57,873 nt of DNA from Streptomyces sp. CHD11 (GTDB taxonomy: Bacteria; Actinomycetota; Actinomycetes; Streptomycetales; Streptomycetaceae): positions 1 through 57,873 of the forward strand of contig NZ_JABTTS010000035.1 in assembly GCF_018638295.1 (NCBI RefSeq). The letters run 5' to 3'. Position numbers and translations under genes: made by a program. The notes beneath the pieces were generated by a model, which worked only from the letters and a program-made list of their open reading frames with translations, was not told where the DNA came from and did no database searches. This document shows, in pieces, positions 34,214 through 42,800 of the stretch; the first letter of the stretch is position 1; the number at the start of each line of letters is the position of its first letter.

Positions 34214-35040
34214 CGGCGATGACAGCGATGACGACACGCGTCGCTGACGGATCCGGTGCGCACGGCGCGCCGGGTGCGGCAGGAGGCGCGCAACTCCCGG
34301 CCTCGGTACCGGAACCGGCCGCGGGGCGGACACGCGGTCTGCTGCGCACCGGCTTCGGTCTGCTCGGCCCGCGTCATGGACGGCACACCCTGTCGGTGGA
34401 CGACCTGGACACACTCACCCTGCCCATCGGGGACGACGGGGTGGTCATCGGCGTGGACGCCGAGGGCCAGCCCGCCGTACTCGGGCTGAACCGGCCCACG
34501 CCCTACGATGTCGTGCTGATCGGCGGCCTGTGGACCGCCCAGGTCTTCGCGCTGCGGGCGGCCGCGACCGGCGCGCGGGTGGCCGTGGAGACCGGGCGGG
34601 CGCAGGCCTGGACCCAGTTGGTGCACGCGATGGGCGGCGGGCAGAACGGGCTCGCGGTGTACGACGTGGGGCGGGTGCCACCACAGGGCGCTTCGGCCGG
34701 TACCCCGGTGCTCGTGGTGCGGGACTGCGGTATGCGGCCGCCGAGGGGACGTGTGGTGTCGGGGCCCTGGCAGTCGGTACTGACGCTGCTGCCCTACCTC
34801 AGCCCCGTCGCGCCCCGACTGCTGCGGCAGGCCCGGCTCGTGGGGGTGCAGCGGATATCGCCGGGCGAGGCCGGGGAGCTGAGCCGCGCGATCGCGCTGC
34901 CCCGGGGTGACGCCGATGCCCTGCCCACCCTCGCCGACGGACTCACCCTCTGGTGCGCCGACCGCGACCGGCAGTACGTGATGACGCAGCCGACCGATGC
35001 GGAGATCGGCCTGCTGGGTACACCGCGGCGGATGGACTGA
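34210..35040 (+). CDS. Uncharacterised EccE-coupled protein
   Basis: 276 residues, ATG overlapping the eccE stop by 4 bases, so the two are translationally coupled. There is no signal peptide or clear membrane helix. The N-terminal ~50 residues are Ala/Gly-rich. The central block DTLTLPIGDDGVVIGVDAEGQPAVLG and PYDVVLIGGLWTAQVFALRAAATGARVAVETGRAQAW (cited in parts) is a strand-rich fold with a Rossmann-like look but no Walker A lysine. A P-loop-derived fold that has lost its motif is possible. Probably a cytoplasmic accessory of the ESX membrane complex, from position only. Confidence 0.82.
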   Translation: MTAMTAMTTRVADGSGAHGAPGAAGGAQLPASVPEPAAGRTRGLLRTGFGLLGPRHGRHTLSVDDLDTLTLPIGDDGVVIGVDAEGQPAVLGLNRPTPYDVVLIGGLWTAQVFALRAAATGARVAVETGRAQAWTQLVHAMGGGQNGLAVYDVGRVPPQGASAGTPVLVVRDCGMRPPRGRVVSGPWQSVLTLLPYLSPVAPRLLRQARLVGVQRISPGEAGELSRAIALPRGDADALPTLADGLTLWCADRDRQYVMTQPTDAEIGLLGTPRRMD

Positions 35041-35422
35041 GGCCGGGTTCCATCGGGGCACGTGGCCGAAGTGACCGGGTAAGTTCCGTTCAGGTCACGG
35101 AACTCATGCCGTTTGCCCGTTTCACCCGGTCTGTCGGGGCATCAGAAGCGGCACCGGTGGACGGATCGGGGCATGGCGGATGCACTTCGGGCGGTGGACG
35201 GGCCTGCCGGGGCGCCGGTGGTGATGATTAGGCTGGGTCGGGGCACTGCGTCCGGCCCGGCGGGCCGTACGTCGGCGCCCCGAGGAGAGCCGATGGTCGG
35301 TCGGCCGCGGGATCCGGCGGCCTCGCAGCGATCCCGGAGGGACGGCTTCGGCGGCTTCGGGCGACGAGGGCGTGGTCGCCCCGGCACGGCATGAGGGTAA
35401 TCGACCACCAACAGGAGGAACT
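35041..35422 (+). other. gene-free stretch upstream of the EspI-like gene
   Basis: 382 bp. Short open frames occur, for instance 35113-35394, but without a ribosome binding site or recognisable product. The expected promoter of the EspI-like gene must lie here; I see no convincing -35/-10 pair. An ACAGGAGGAACT ribosome binding site lies at its right end. Confidence 0.4.
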
Positions 35423-38400
35423 GTGAGCAGCGATCGGGACGGGACGCGCGGGGGCTGGGCGACACCCGGCGATGACCAGCCCGACGCGGAGTCCGCCATC
35501 GAGACGACGGGCGAGTTCACCATCGACTACGCGCCGCCGGCCTGGTACACGCAGAACGCTTCGGGAAGCCCGGATTCGGGGGCGTCGTCCTCTTCCTCTT
35601 CCCCCGGTTCCGTCGATCCCCCCGGCTCCTCCGCCTCGCCCGCTCACGGGTCCGCGCCCGCTCCGCCTCCCGCGGCTCCTCCCGCCGGGCAGCCTGTGCC
35701 ACCACTGCCCGGGCTGACTCCGCCGCCGCACGCAGTGGACGCGCCGGGTTCGTCTTCCACCCCGGCGCCCACGCCGGGGGCGCCTTTCACCCCGCCCGCG
35801 CCGTTCGCGCCGCCCGCGCCCCCTTCCGGGCCGCCGGTGGCCGTGCCCGGTCTTCCGGCGGGCAGCGGGTTCGAGCCGAATCGCACGGAAGCGAACGCCG
35901 GGGACGGGGCGGAGCACACGGATCCCGGTGCGGTTCCGCCCGCGTCCGTGCCGGACGCCCCGGTGGGCGGGTTCCCGTCGCCGGGGTCCGCACCAGAGTC
36001 CGGGCCGGGGCAGCCGGAGGAGAGCGACAACGGCGACCTGGAGAGCGGCGCCACCATTCGCTTCTCCGCCGGCGCGTTGAAGCGGGAGATCGCGGCACGC
36101 GAGGCGGGCACCGGGGTACCGGCCGACGCGGGGGCCACCGGTGAGGCGGAAGGACCGGCCGACGCGGAGGCCACCGCTGAGGCGGAGGCAGTGGCGGTGG
36201 CCGACGCCGAGGAGACGGCGCCGGCGGAGCCCACCGATGTCGTCGAGGGCGAGTCCGGCGCCGGGGGCGCTGCTGCGGACGTCTCCGGCGTGGACTCGCC
36301 GGACGCGGGAGCCGTCGAGGAGGCTTCCGGTGCGTCCGGCGGTGGTGACGACGGTGGAGTCACCGCATCCGAAGAGGCCGCCGCGGACGCGGAAGCCGGG
36401 GACGCCGGGCCCTCGGGGACCGAGGAGACCGACGACGCCGACGACGCCGACGACGCCGCGGCTGCGGAACCGGAGGCCGAGCCCGAGGACGCGGTGCCGT
36501 CGAAGGACGTACCGGCGGCCGTCGAGCCCGAGGACGCCAAGCCGGTCGTGAACGACGCGGCGTCCACCGACGGCGCTGACGCCGGAGCCGGCCAGGCCGG
36601 CGAGGACGTCCCGCCCGGACATGCCGTCCCGGCCCCGGCGTACGCCCCGTCCGACTGGACTCCCCCGGCACCGCAGGCCCCCCCGGCCCCGCCGGCGTAT
36701 CCCCAGGCCCCGGCGCCCGCCGGCGAGTGGCCCGTACAGCCGCCGCAGGCGCCCCCGCAGCCGGCGGCGGCCCAGGACCAGCCTGCCGCACCGGCCCAGC
36801 AGCCGCCGTTCCAGCCGCAGGCGCCGCAGCCCGCGCCCGCTGCCTGGAACCCGGCGCCGGCCGCCCCGGCCCAGCCCGCGCAACATCCCGCCGCGCGGGC
36901 CGGATACGGCTTCCCGCAGCCTGATGCCGCCGTCCAGCCGCCGCCCGCCCAAGCCGGATACGGCTTCCCACCGGCGGCTGCGGCGCAGCCGGCCGCGCCG
37001 CAGAACCCGCCCGGCCCGCAGCCGGGCACCCCGGCGGCCGCCGCCGCCCAGCCGCCCGCTCCGCAGCAGGCCGGACACGGAGTGCCGCCCGCCGGGACGA
37101 CCCCGGCTCCCCCCGCGCAGCCCCCGGCCGGGAACCCGCCCGTACCCGGCCCGCAGGCCGGTTACGGCTTCCCCCCTGCCGGACCGGTGCCGACTCCCCC
37201 GGGCCCGCAGCCGCAGGCCGGCTACGGCTTCCCGCACCCCGGCGCTCCAAAACATCCCGCACCGCAGCCCCCGGCCGGAAACCCGTCCGCGCCCGGTGGT
37301 CACGGGTTCCCGCAGCAGTCGCAGCCGCCCGCCGGGGCCCCGCAGCCTCAGCACCCGGGCGTGCCGCCGCAGGCGCAGCCTCCGCACGCCGGACAGCAGC
37401 CGCCGCAGCAGCCCGTCGATCAGCAGCCCGTCGATCCGCGGACCGGCGCCGCCTGGCCGCAGCCCGTCCGACACGACCAGCGCCAGCCCACCAACCCCGG
37501 TGTGGCGCCGCTGGGTTACACCGCGGCCGTGGAGCTGTCCTCGGACCGGCTGCTCAACAGCAAGAAGCAGAAGGCGAAGAGCAGCCGCCCCGCGTCCGGC
37601 GGATCACGGTTCAAGCTCGGAGGGAAGAAGGAAGAGGCCGAGCGGCAGCGGAAACTGGAGCTGATCCGTACGCCGGTGCTGTCCTGCTACCGCATCGCCG
37701 TCATCAGCCTCAAGGGCGGCGTCGGCAAGACGACCACGACGACCGCGCTCGGTTCCACCCTCGCCACCGAACGCCAGGACAAGATCCTGGCCATCGACGC
37801 CAACCCGGACGCCGGTACGCTCGGCCGCCGGGTGCGGCGCGAGACGGGGGCCACCATCCGTGACCTCGTCCAGGCGATCCCGCACCTCAACTCGTACATG
37901 GACATCCGGCGGTTCACCTCACAGGCGTCCTCCGGTCTGGAGATCATCGCCAACGACGTCGACCCGGCCGTGTCCACGACGTTCAACGACGAGGACTACC
38001 GGCGCGCGATCGACGTGCTCGGCAAGCAGTACCCGATCATCCTCACCGACTCCGGCACGGGCCTGCTCTACAGCGCCATGCGCGGTGTGCTGGACCTCGC
38101 CGACCAGCTCATCATCATCTCCACGCCGTCGGTGGACGGTGCGAGCAGTGCCAGTACGACGCTGGACTGGCTCTCCGCGCACGGGTACGCGGACCTCGTG
38201 TCGCGCTCCCTCACCGTCATCTCGGGGGTGCGCGAGACGGGCAAGATGATCAAGGTCGACGACATCGTGACGCACTTCCGCACCCGGTGCCGGGGTGTGG
38301 TCGTCGTACCGTTCGACGAGCATCTGGCCGCCGGCGCGGAGGTGGACCTGGACATGATGCGGCCGAAGGTGCGGGAGGCGTACTTCAACCTCGCGTCGCT

Positions 38401-38644
38401 GGTCGCCGAGGACTTCGTCCGGCATCAGCAGTCGCACGGTCTGTGGACCTCCGACGGCAACCCGCCGCCGGTCGCCGCCCCGCCGCTGCCGGGCCAGTAT
38501 CAGGCCCCCGGCCAGCCGGGTGCGTATCCCCAGCAGCCGCCCGCACAGCACTACCCGTACCCGGGGCAGCCCCCGGCACAGCCGTACCCGGGCGTCCCCG
38601 GCCAGCCCTATCCTCCGCAGCCCGGGCACCCCGGCGCGCAGTAG
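35423..38644 (+). CDS. EspI-like Pro/Ala-rich protein with MinD/ParA-type ATPase domain
   Basis: 1073 residues from the GTG at 35423, behind a strong AGGAGGA. Residues 1 to about 745 are low-complexity: Pro/Ala/Ser-rich, an acidic Ala/Glu/Asp section in the middle, then Pro/Gln-rich sequence with six degenerate AGYGFPP repeats. A basic stretch (SKKQKAKSSRPAS) leads into a MinD-type domain with deviant Walker A KGGVGKT (764-770), AIDANPDAGTLG and LTDSGTG. A Pro/Gln/Tyr-rich tail closes the chain. This matches the layout of mycobacterial EspI, a proline-rich ATPase linked to ATP-dependent control of ESX-1. Orthology is inferred from layout and position. It is last in the ESX locus and ends at a strong terminator. 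Confidence 0.88.
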   Translation: MSSDRDGTRGGWATPGDDQPDAESAIETTGEFTIDYAPPAWYTQNASGSPDSGASSSSSSPGSVDPPGSSASPAHGSAPAPPPAAPPAGQPVPPLPGLTPPPHAVDAPGSSSTPAPTPGAPFTPPAPFAPPAPPSGPPVAVPGLPAGSGFEPNRTEANAGDGAEHTDPGAVPPASVPDAPVGGFPSPGSAPESGPGQPEESDNGDLESGATIRFSAGALKREIAAREAGTGVPADAGATGEAEGPADAEATAEAEAVAVADAEETAPAEPTDVVEGESGAGGAAADVSGVDSPDAGAVEEASGASGGGDDGGVTASEEAAADAEAGDAGPSGTEETDDADDADDAAAAEPEAEPEDAVPSKDVPAAVEPEDAKPVVNDAASTDGADAGAGQAGEDVPPGHAVPAPAYAPSDWTPPAPQAPPAPPAYPQAPAPAGEWPVQPPQAPPQPAAAQDQPAAPAQQPPFQPQAPQPAPAAWNPAPAAPAQPAQHPAARAGYGFPQPDAAVQPPPAQAGYGFPPAAAAQPAAPQNPPGPQPGTPAAAAAQPPAPQQAGHGVPPAGTTPAPPAQPPAGNPPVPGPQAGYGFPPAGPVPTPPGPQPQAGYGFPHPGAPKHPAPQPPAGNPSAPGGHGFPQQSQPPAGAPQPQHPGVPPQAQPPHAGQQPPQQPVDQQPVDPRTGAAWPQPVRHDQRQPTNPGVAPLGYTAAVELSSDRLLNSKKQKAKSSRPASGGSRFKLGGKKEEAERQRKLELIRTPVLSCYRIAVISLKGGVGKTTTTTALGSTLATERQDKILAIDANPDAGTLGRRVRRETGATIRDLVQAIPHLNSYMDIRRFTSQASSGLEIIANDVDPAVSTTFNDEDYRRAIDVLGKQYPIILTDSGTGLLYSAMRGVLDLADQLIIISTPSVDGASSASTTLDWLSAHGYADLVSRSLTVISGVRETGKMIKVDDIVTHFRTRCRGVVVVPFDEHLAAGAEVDLDMMRPKVREAYFNLASLVAEDFVRHQQSHGLWTSDGNPPPVAAPPLPGQYQAPGQPGAYPQQPPAQHYPYPGQPPAQPYPGVPGQPYPPQPGHPGAQ
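36897..37313 (+). repeat. degenerate AGYGFPP-coding repeats in the EspI-like gene
   Basis: Six in-frame copies of an A-G-[YH]-G-[FV]-P-[PQH] coding unit (near 36899, 36953, 37069, 37157, 37216 and 37297), separated by 50-115 bp of Pro/Gln-rich coding sequence. The aromatic residues stand out in an otherwise Pro/Ala linker. Confidence 0.7.
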
Positions 38645-38677
38645 CCCGCGCCCGGGGGCGGGCGTCGTCCGCACACG

Positions 38678-38705
38678 AAGGCGGCCCCTCATCAGGGGCC
38701 GCCTT
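38678..38705. terminator. bidirectional terminator, EspI-like gene / ribF
   Basis: A perfect 12-bp stem, AAGGCGGCCCCT (38678-38689) and AGGGGCCGCCTT (38694-38705), with loop CATC, between convergent genes. Confidence 0.85.
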
Positions 38706-38757
38706 CAACTGCGGGTCCGGCTGCCGGGAGTTGCGGTGACGGGTCCGATCGCTCCGG

Positions 38758-39714
38758 TTACTCCGGTTTCCCGGCCGCGGCCACGAGCTCCTTGCAGCGC
38801 TCGACGTCCTCCGCCATCTGCACCAGCAGCGCGTCGACCGTGTCGAACCTCGCCTGGCCCCGCACGAACGCCAGGAAGTCCACGGCGACATGGAGGCCGT
38901 ACAGGTCGAGGCCGACACGGTCGATGGCGTACGCCTCGACCGTGCGCTCGGTGCCGTCGAACTGGGGGTTGGTGCCGACGGAGATCGCGGCCGGCATGGC
39001 CTCGCCCTGGGTGTGCAGCCAGCCGGCGTAGACACCGTCGGCGGGGATGGCGGTGTGCGGGAGCGTCTCGACGTTGGCCGTGGGGAAGCCCAGGTCGCGG
39101 CCGCGCTGGGCGCCGCGCACGACGACGCCCTCCACGCGGTGAGGGCGGCCCAGGATCTCGGCGGCGCCCTCCACATCGCCCTCGGCGACCAGGCGGCGGG
39201 TGAGCGTGGAGGAGAACGGCTCGCCGCCCCCGGCCTCACCGCTCACGTACAGGTCGACGATCTCGACGTCGAAGTCATAGACCCCGCCCTGCTCGGCGAG
39301 GAAGTCCACGGTGCCCGCGGCCCTGTGCCCGAAGCGGAAGTTGGGGCCCTCGACGACCGCCTTGGCGTGCAGCTTGTCGACCAGTACCTTGACCACGAAG
39401 TCGGCCGCCGACAGCTTCGAGAACTCGATGGTGAAGGGCAGGATCAGGAGCGCGTCCACGCCGAGATCGGCCATGAGTTCGGCGCGCCGGTGGTGCGGGG
39501 CGAGCAGCGGGGGGTGGCTGCCCGGGCGGACGACCTCGCTGGGGTGCGGGTCGAAGGTGACGACGACGGCCGGAACGCCCAGTTCGCGGGCGCGGTCCAC
39601 GGTATGCCGGATGATCAGCTGGTGCCCGCGGTGGACTCCGTCGTACGAGCCGATGGTGACGACGCTGCGCCCCCAGTCCTGGGGGATGTCCTCCAAGCCA
39701 CGCCAGCGCTGCAC
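38758..39714 (-). CDS. ribF: Bifunctional riboflavin kinase / FAD synthetase
   Basis: 318-residue RibF, making FMN and FAD from riboflavin. The N-terminal FAD synthetase (adenylyltransferase) domain has the GxxDGVHxGH motif as GSYDGVHRGHQ, and VVVTFDPHP. The C-terminal flavokinase domain shows GRDLGFPTANV and the end piece LRLDFLAFVRGQ-type sequence (here AVDFLAFVRGQARFD). GTG start at 39714 (VQRWRGLEDIPQDWG) with GGAG 8-9 bases upstream; this is the usual length. It closes the rimP-nusA-infB-truB gene group, but is separated from truB by the large protease-like gene. Confidence 0.95.
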   Translation of the reverse strand: MQRWRGLEDIPQDWGRSVVTIGSYDGVHRGHQLIIRHTVDRARELGVPAVVVTFDPHPSEVVRPGSHPPLLAPHHRRAELMADLGVDALLILPFTIEFSKLSAADFVVKVLVDKLHAKAVVEGPNFRFGHRAAGTVDFLAEQGGVYDFDVEIVDLYVSGEAGGGEPFSSTLTRRLVAEGDVEGAAEILGRPHRVEGVVVRGAQRGRDLGFPTANVETLPHTAIPADGVYAGWLHTQGEAMPAAISVGTNPQFDGTERTVEAYAIDRVGLDLYGLHVAVDFLAFVRGQARFDTVDALLVQMAEDVERCKELVAAAGKPE

Positions 39715-39899
39715 TGTGCCTGCTCCTCGTCGAAAATCTTGCCGGACGGACCCGGGTCCGCGGACTTCTCTGCGCAGCTCTAAGGGTGCCATGCCACATG
39801 CCTGGGGCCCGCATCGGCATCGCGTCGGTGCCCCGTCACCGTCTCCGCCTCCGCGCGGCCGGCGGCCTCCGTGTGCCGGGGGTGCGGGGCCCGCCGCCG

Positions 39900-42800
39900 T
39901 CAGACGGGGGCGCCCACGCCCGCCAGGTCCTCGATCGTCCGCCGGGTGCCGGGGCTCACCAGCGGGGCCCATGCGCGCGGGGCGTCCGCGAGCCAGCCGG
40001 CCACGGCGGCGGCGAAGCCCGGGACGTGCCGGCCCAGGTCGGTCAGGCAGCGCTCGAAACGGCCGGCGCCGTCCGGCGCGCGGGCGAGCAGCAGGCCGGT
40101 GCGGTGGACGAGGACGCGCAGCTCGGGACCGGTGCTCCGGGCGGCGCCGCGCAGGGCCGCCTCCATGACGGCCGGGTCCGACTCGCGGGCGAGCAGGGCG
40201 TCCAGCAGGTCGCGGCGCAGCGGGCGGGAGGCCCGGGTGCCGGGGGCGGCGAGCACACCGGCGAGAACCAGCCGGAGCGGTTGGGGGCCGTCCTGCAGCA
40301 GGCCGGTGAGCAGGGTCCGGAGTACGGCACGGTCGGCGGGGCCGTCCCGGTCCAGCCGCCGGTCGGCGTACGCGGCCACGTGCCCGGCCAGCTCGGGCCG
40401 CCGTTCCGCGACCTGCCGCAGGAGTACGGCGACCGGCCGGGCGAGGGCGGGGGTGGTGGCGTCGGCGAGGACGTGGAAGGTGCCGGCCGGGTCCGCCTCC
40501 CGGGCCAGCCTCGTACGGAAGGCGTCGAGCACGGGTGCCGGGTGGGTGTCGAGGGCGTCGGTCAGGGCGCTCGGCGGAAGGCGGGGGTCGCCGTCCGCGA
40601 AACGGGCCAGGGCCCGCTCGAGGTGCCGGTCCCTGCTGTCGGGGTCGCGGACGAGGAGGGCGAGCGCCCCTCCGTGCAGTTCGCGGTCGGCGGTGCGGAC
40701 GAGTACGGCGAGGGCCGCGTACCGCAGCAGGGTGCGGTCGGCCGGGTCTCGCGCGTACGGAGCGGTGCGCAGGCCGTAGGTGATCGCCGCGGCCCGGCGT
40801 GCGGGACGCTCGTCCCGCGCCCAGCGGTCGACGGCCCGGCACATCGCCGCCGGCTCCTCCTCCGTCAGTACGGTGAGCAGTTGGTCCGCGCGCCGGTGCG
40901 GATGGTCGGCGAGGGCCTCCGTCAGCGTGTCCAGGGCCTCGTGGCGGTGGGTGTGCAGCAGCGCCTGCGCGGCCGTGGCGACGGTGGCGTGCGGAGTGGC
41001 GGGCAGCGGCCGCTCGTCCTCGAACCAGCGCACCAGGTACGGCAGTACGCCCACGGGGTCGGCGGTGAGCAGGCGGGCGGCGGCGTCCAGGAAGCGGGGG
41101 CCGCTCTCGCACGGCGGGCCGTCGGCGTGGACCAGCCGGCGCAGCAGGGCGCACCGCGCCTCCAGCGGCAGCGGGAGCGCGGTCCAGAAGGCGGGGCCGA
41201 GTTCCGGCGGCACCGTCCGCCGCTGCTCCCGCCACGCCACGATCCGGTCGGTGAGCAGCCGCAGCACGTCCGTGTACGGGGTGGCGTCGGGTACGCGTGC
41301 GAGGGTCCCCGTGAGCAGGCGGGCGGCCCACCACGAGCCGGGGTCGGCGTCCAGGGCGTGGGTGAGGTCCACCAGGCGTGAGGCGAGGCGGCCGGTGCCG
41401 TGCCGGTGTGCGAGGAGCAGCAGGGCCTCGACGACGGGGCCGGCACGGTGGTGCGGGGCGGGGGCGGAGTCACGGCGATGGTCGTGGACCAGGGCGTGCA
41501 GGGCGCCGTCCACGTCGAGGTGGCTGCCCTGGAGCCAGTGGGCGAGCGTCTGGTGGGCGAAGCGGTAGCCGCTCCCGGCCGGGACGAAGAGGCCCTCGGC
41601 GAGTACGGCCGCGGCCCAGCCGGTGACGGTTCCGGTGCCGCCGGCGGGCCGGTCCGGGGCTGGTCCGGCCGGGAACACGGCGTCGAACGCCTCGGCGTCC
41701 AGTCCGCCGTGCCCGGTGCCGAGGCCCTGACGGGCGGCTTGGTGCACCCGCCCGGCCACTTTCGCCGCCAGCCGGCGTACGGCGGTACCGCGCAGCCCGT
41801 TCCCGGCGGCGAGGCGGGTGGCGACGCGCAGGCACGACAGGTCCAGGTGGGCCGAGAACACGTCGTCGCGGCCGACGGGCACATCGGCGTCGGAGGTGCC
41901 GGGTGTGCCGGGCGAGGTGTCGGCGAGGCCTGCCCGGACCCCGGCGAGCAGCCGCAGGGTCCCCGGGTGGCGGGCGTCGGTACCGGCCAACACGCCCTCC
42001 GGGATGCCGTGACGGGCACGTGCCTCGCGGGCCTCCTCGGGGGTGAGGTGGCCGAGCAGGACGCACGGGGGGAGTCCGTCGGGGCGGGGGCCGCCGGCGG
42101 GCAGTACCTCTTCCGGGAACCTCGCCTCCTCCCAGTACTCCGCACCGCATGCCACCACCAGCCGCGCGCCTGCCGTCCGCAGCCATCGGGCGGTGCCGGT
42201 GGTCCATTCGGTAAGGCGGCGGAAGAGGCCGGGCGGCATCTCCTCGGGGTCGTCGAGAAGCAGCAGCAAGGGGTGACCCGCCGTGCGGGCGAGCCGGGCG
42301 ACGCGCTCGGGGCTCAGGTCGCCGAGGGCGTCCGGGGTGGTCGGGAACGGGGTGCGGGAGGCGGCGACGACTGCGGCGGCCCGGTCCAGGGCGCGGCGTG
42401 CGGCGTCCGCGAGCGAGTGGTCGTCCGCTCGGAGATCGGCGCCGCGCAGCAGCACGGTGGGCCGTCCGGCCCGGTGGCGGCGGGCGGCGAGCCGCGTGAG
42501 TTCCGTGGTGCGGCCGCTGCCGGGCGGTCCGACGAGGCCCAGCACAGCGGCCTCGTCCCGCTCGAACGCGGCGAACTCCGCGAGGACGGCGGGCCGGTCG
42601 ACGGGCTCCACCACGGACCTCGCTCCTCCGTCCGGGCCGGGCCCCGGTCTCCGGACAGCGGCCGGAGGTCCGGCCGACGTGCCCTCGGGCGCTGTCGAGG
42701 TGACGGTGGACCCGGCCGTGGCGGCCGTGTCCGCCGTGGCGGCCGTGTCCGCCGGTGCCGTCGGGGCGGTGGCAGACCGCACCGAGGCGCCCGCACGTCC

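Noticed and set aside
35113..35394. 93-residue ORF upstream of the EspI-like gene
   Set aside because: No ribosome binding site, Arg/Gly-rich composition and no recognisable family; treated as gene-free.
35644..37029. 461-residue Ala/Ser/Gly-rich minus-strand ORF
   Set aside because: It is antisense to the Pro/Ala-rich arm of the EspI-like gene, whose codon bias creates it.
10907..38644. EccA, EspG, PE/PPE proper or an XRE regulator in the ESX locus
   Set aside because: I looked for their signatures (AAA ATPase with CbxX-like motifs, N-terminal PE or PPE sequence, HTH) and found none. The WXG proteins here lack PPE and PE motifs.
38758..41334. Apparent 858-residue protein ending in RibF
   Set aside because: The part before 39714 overlaps the 39900-44306 gene out of frame and has no ribosome binding site at its start; RibF begins at the GTG at 39714.
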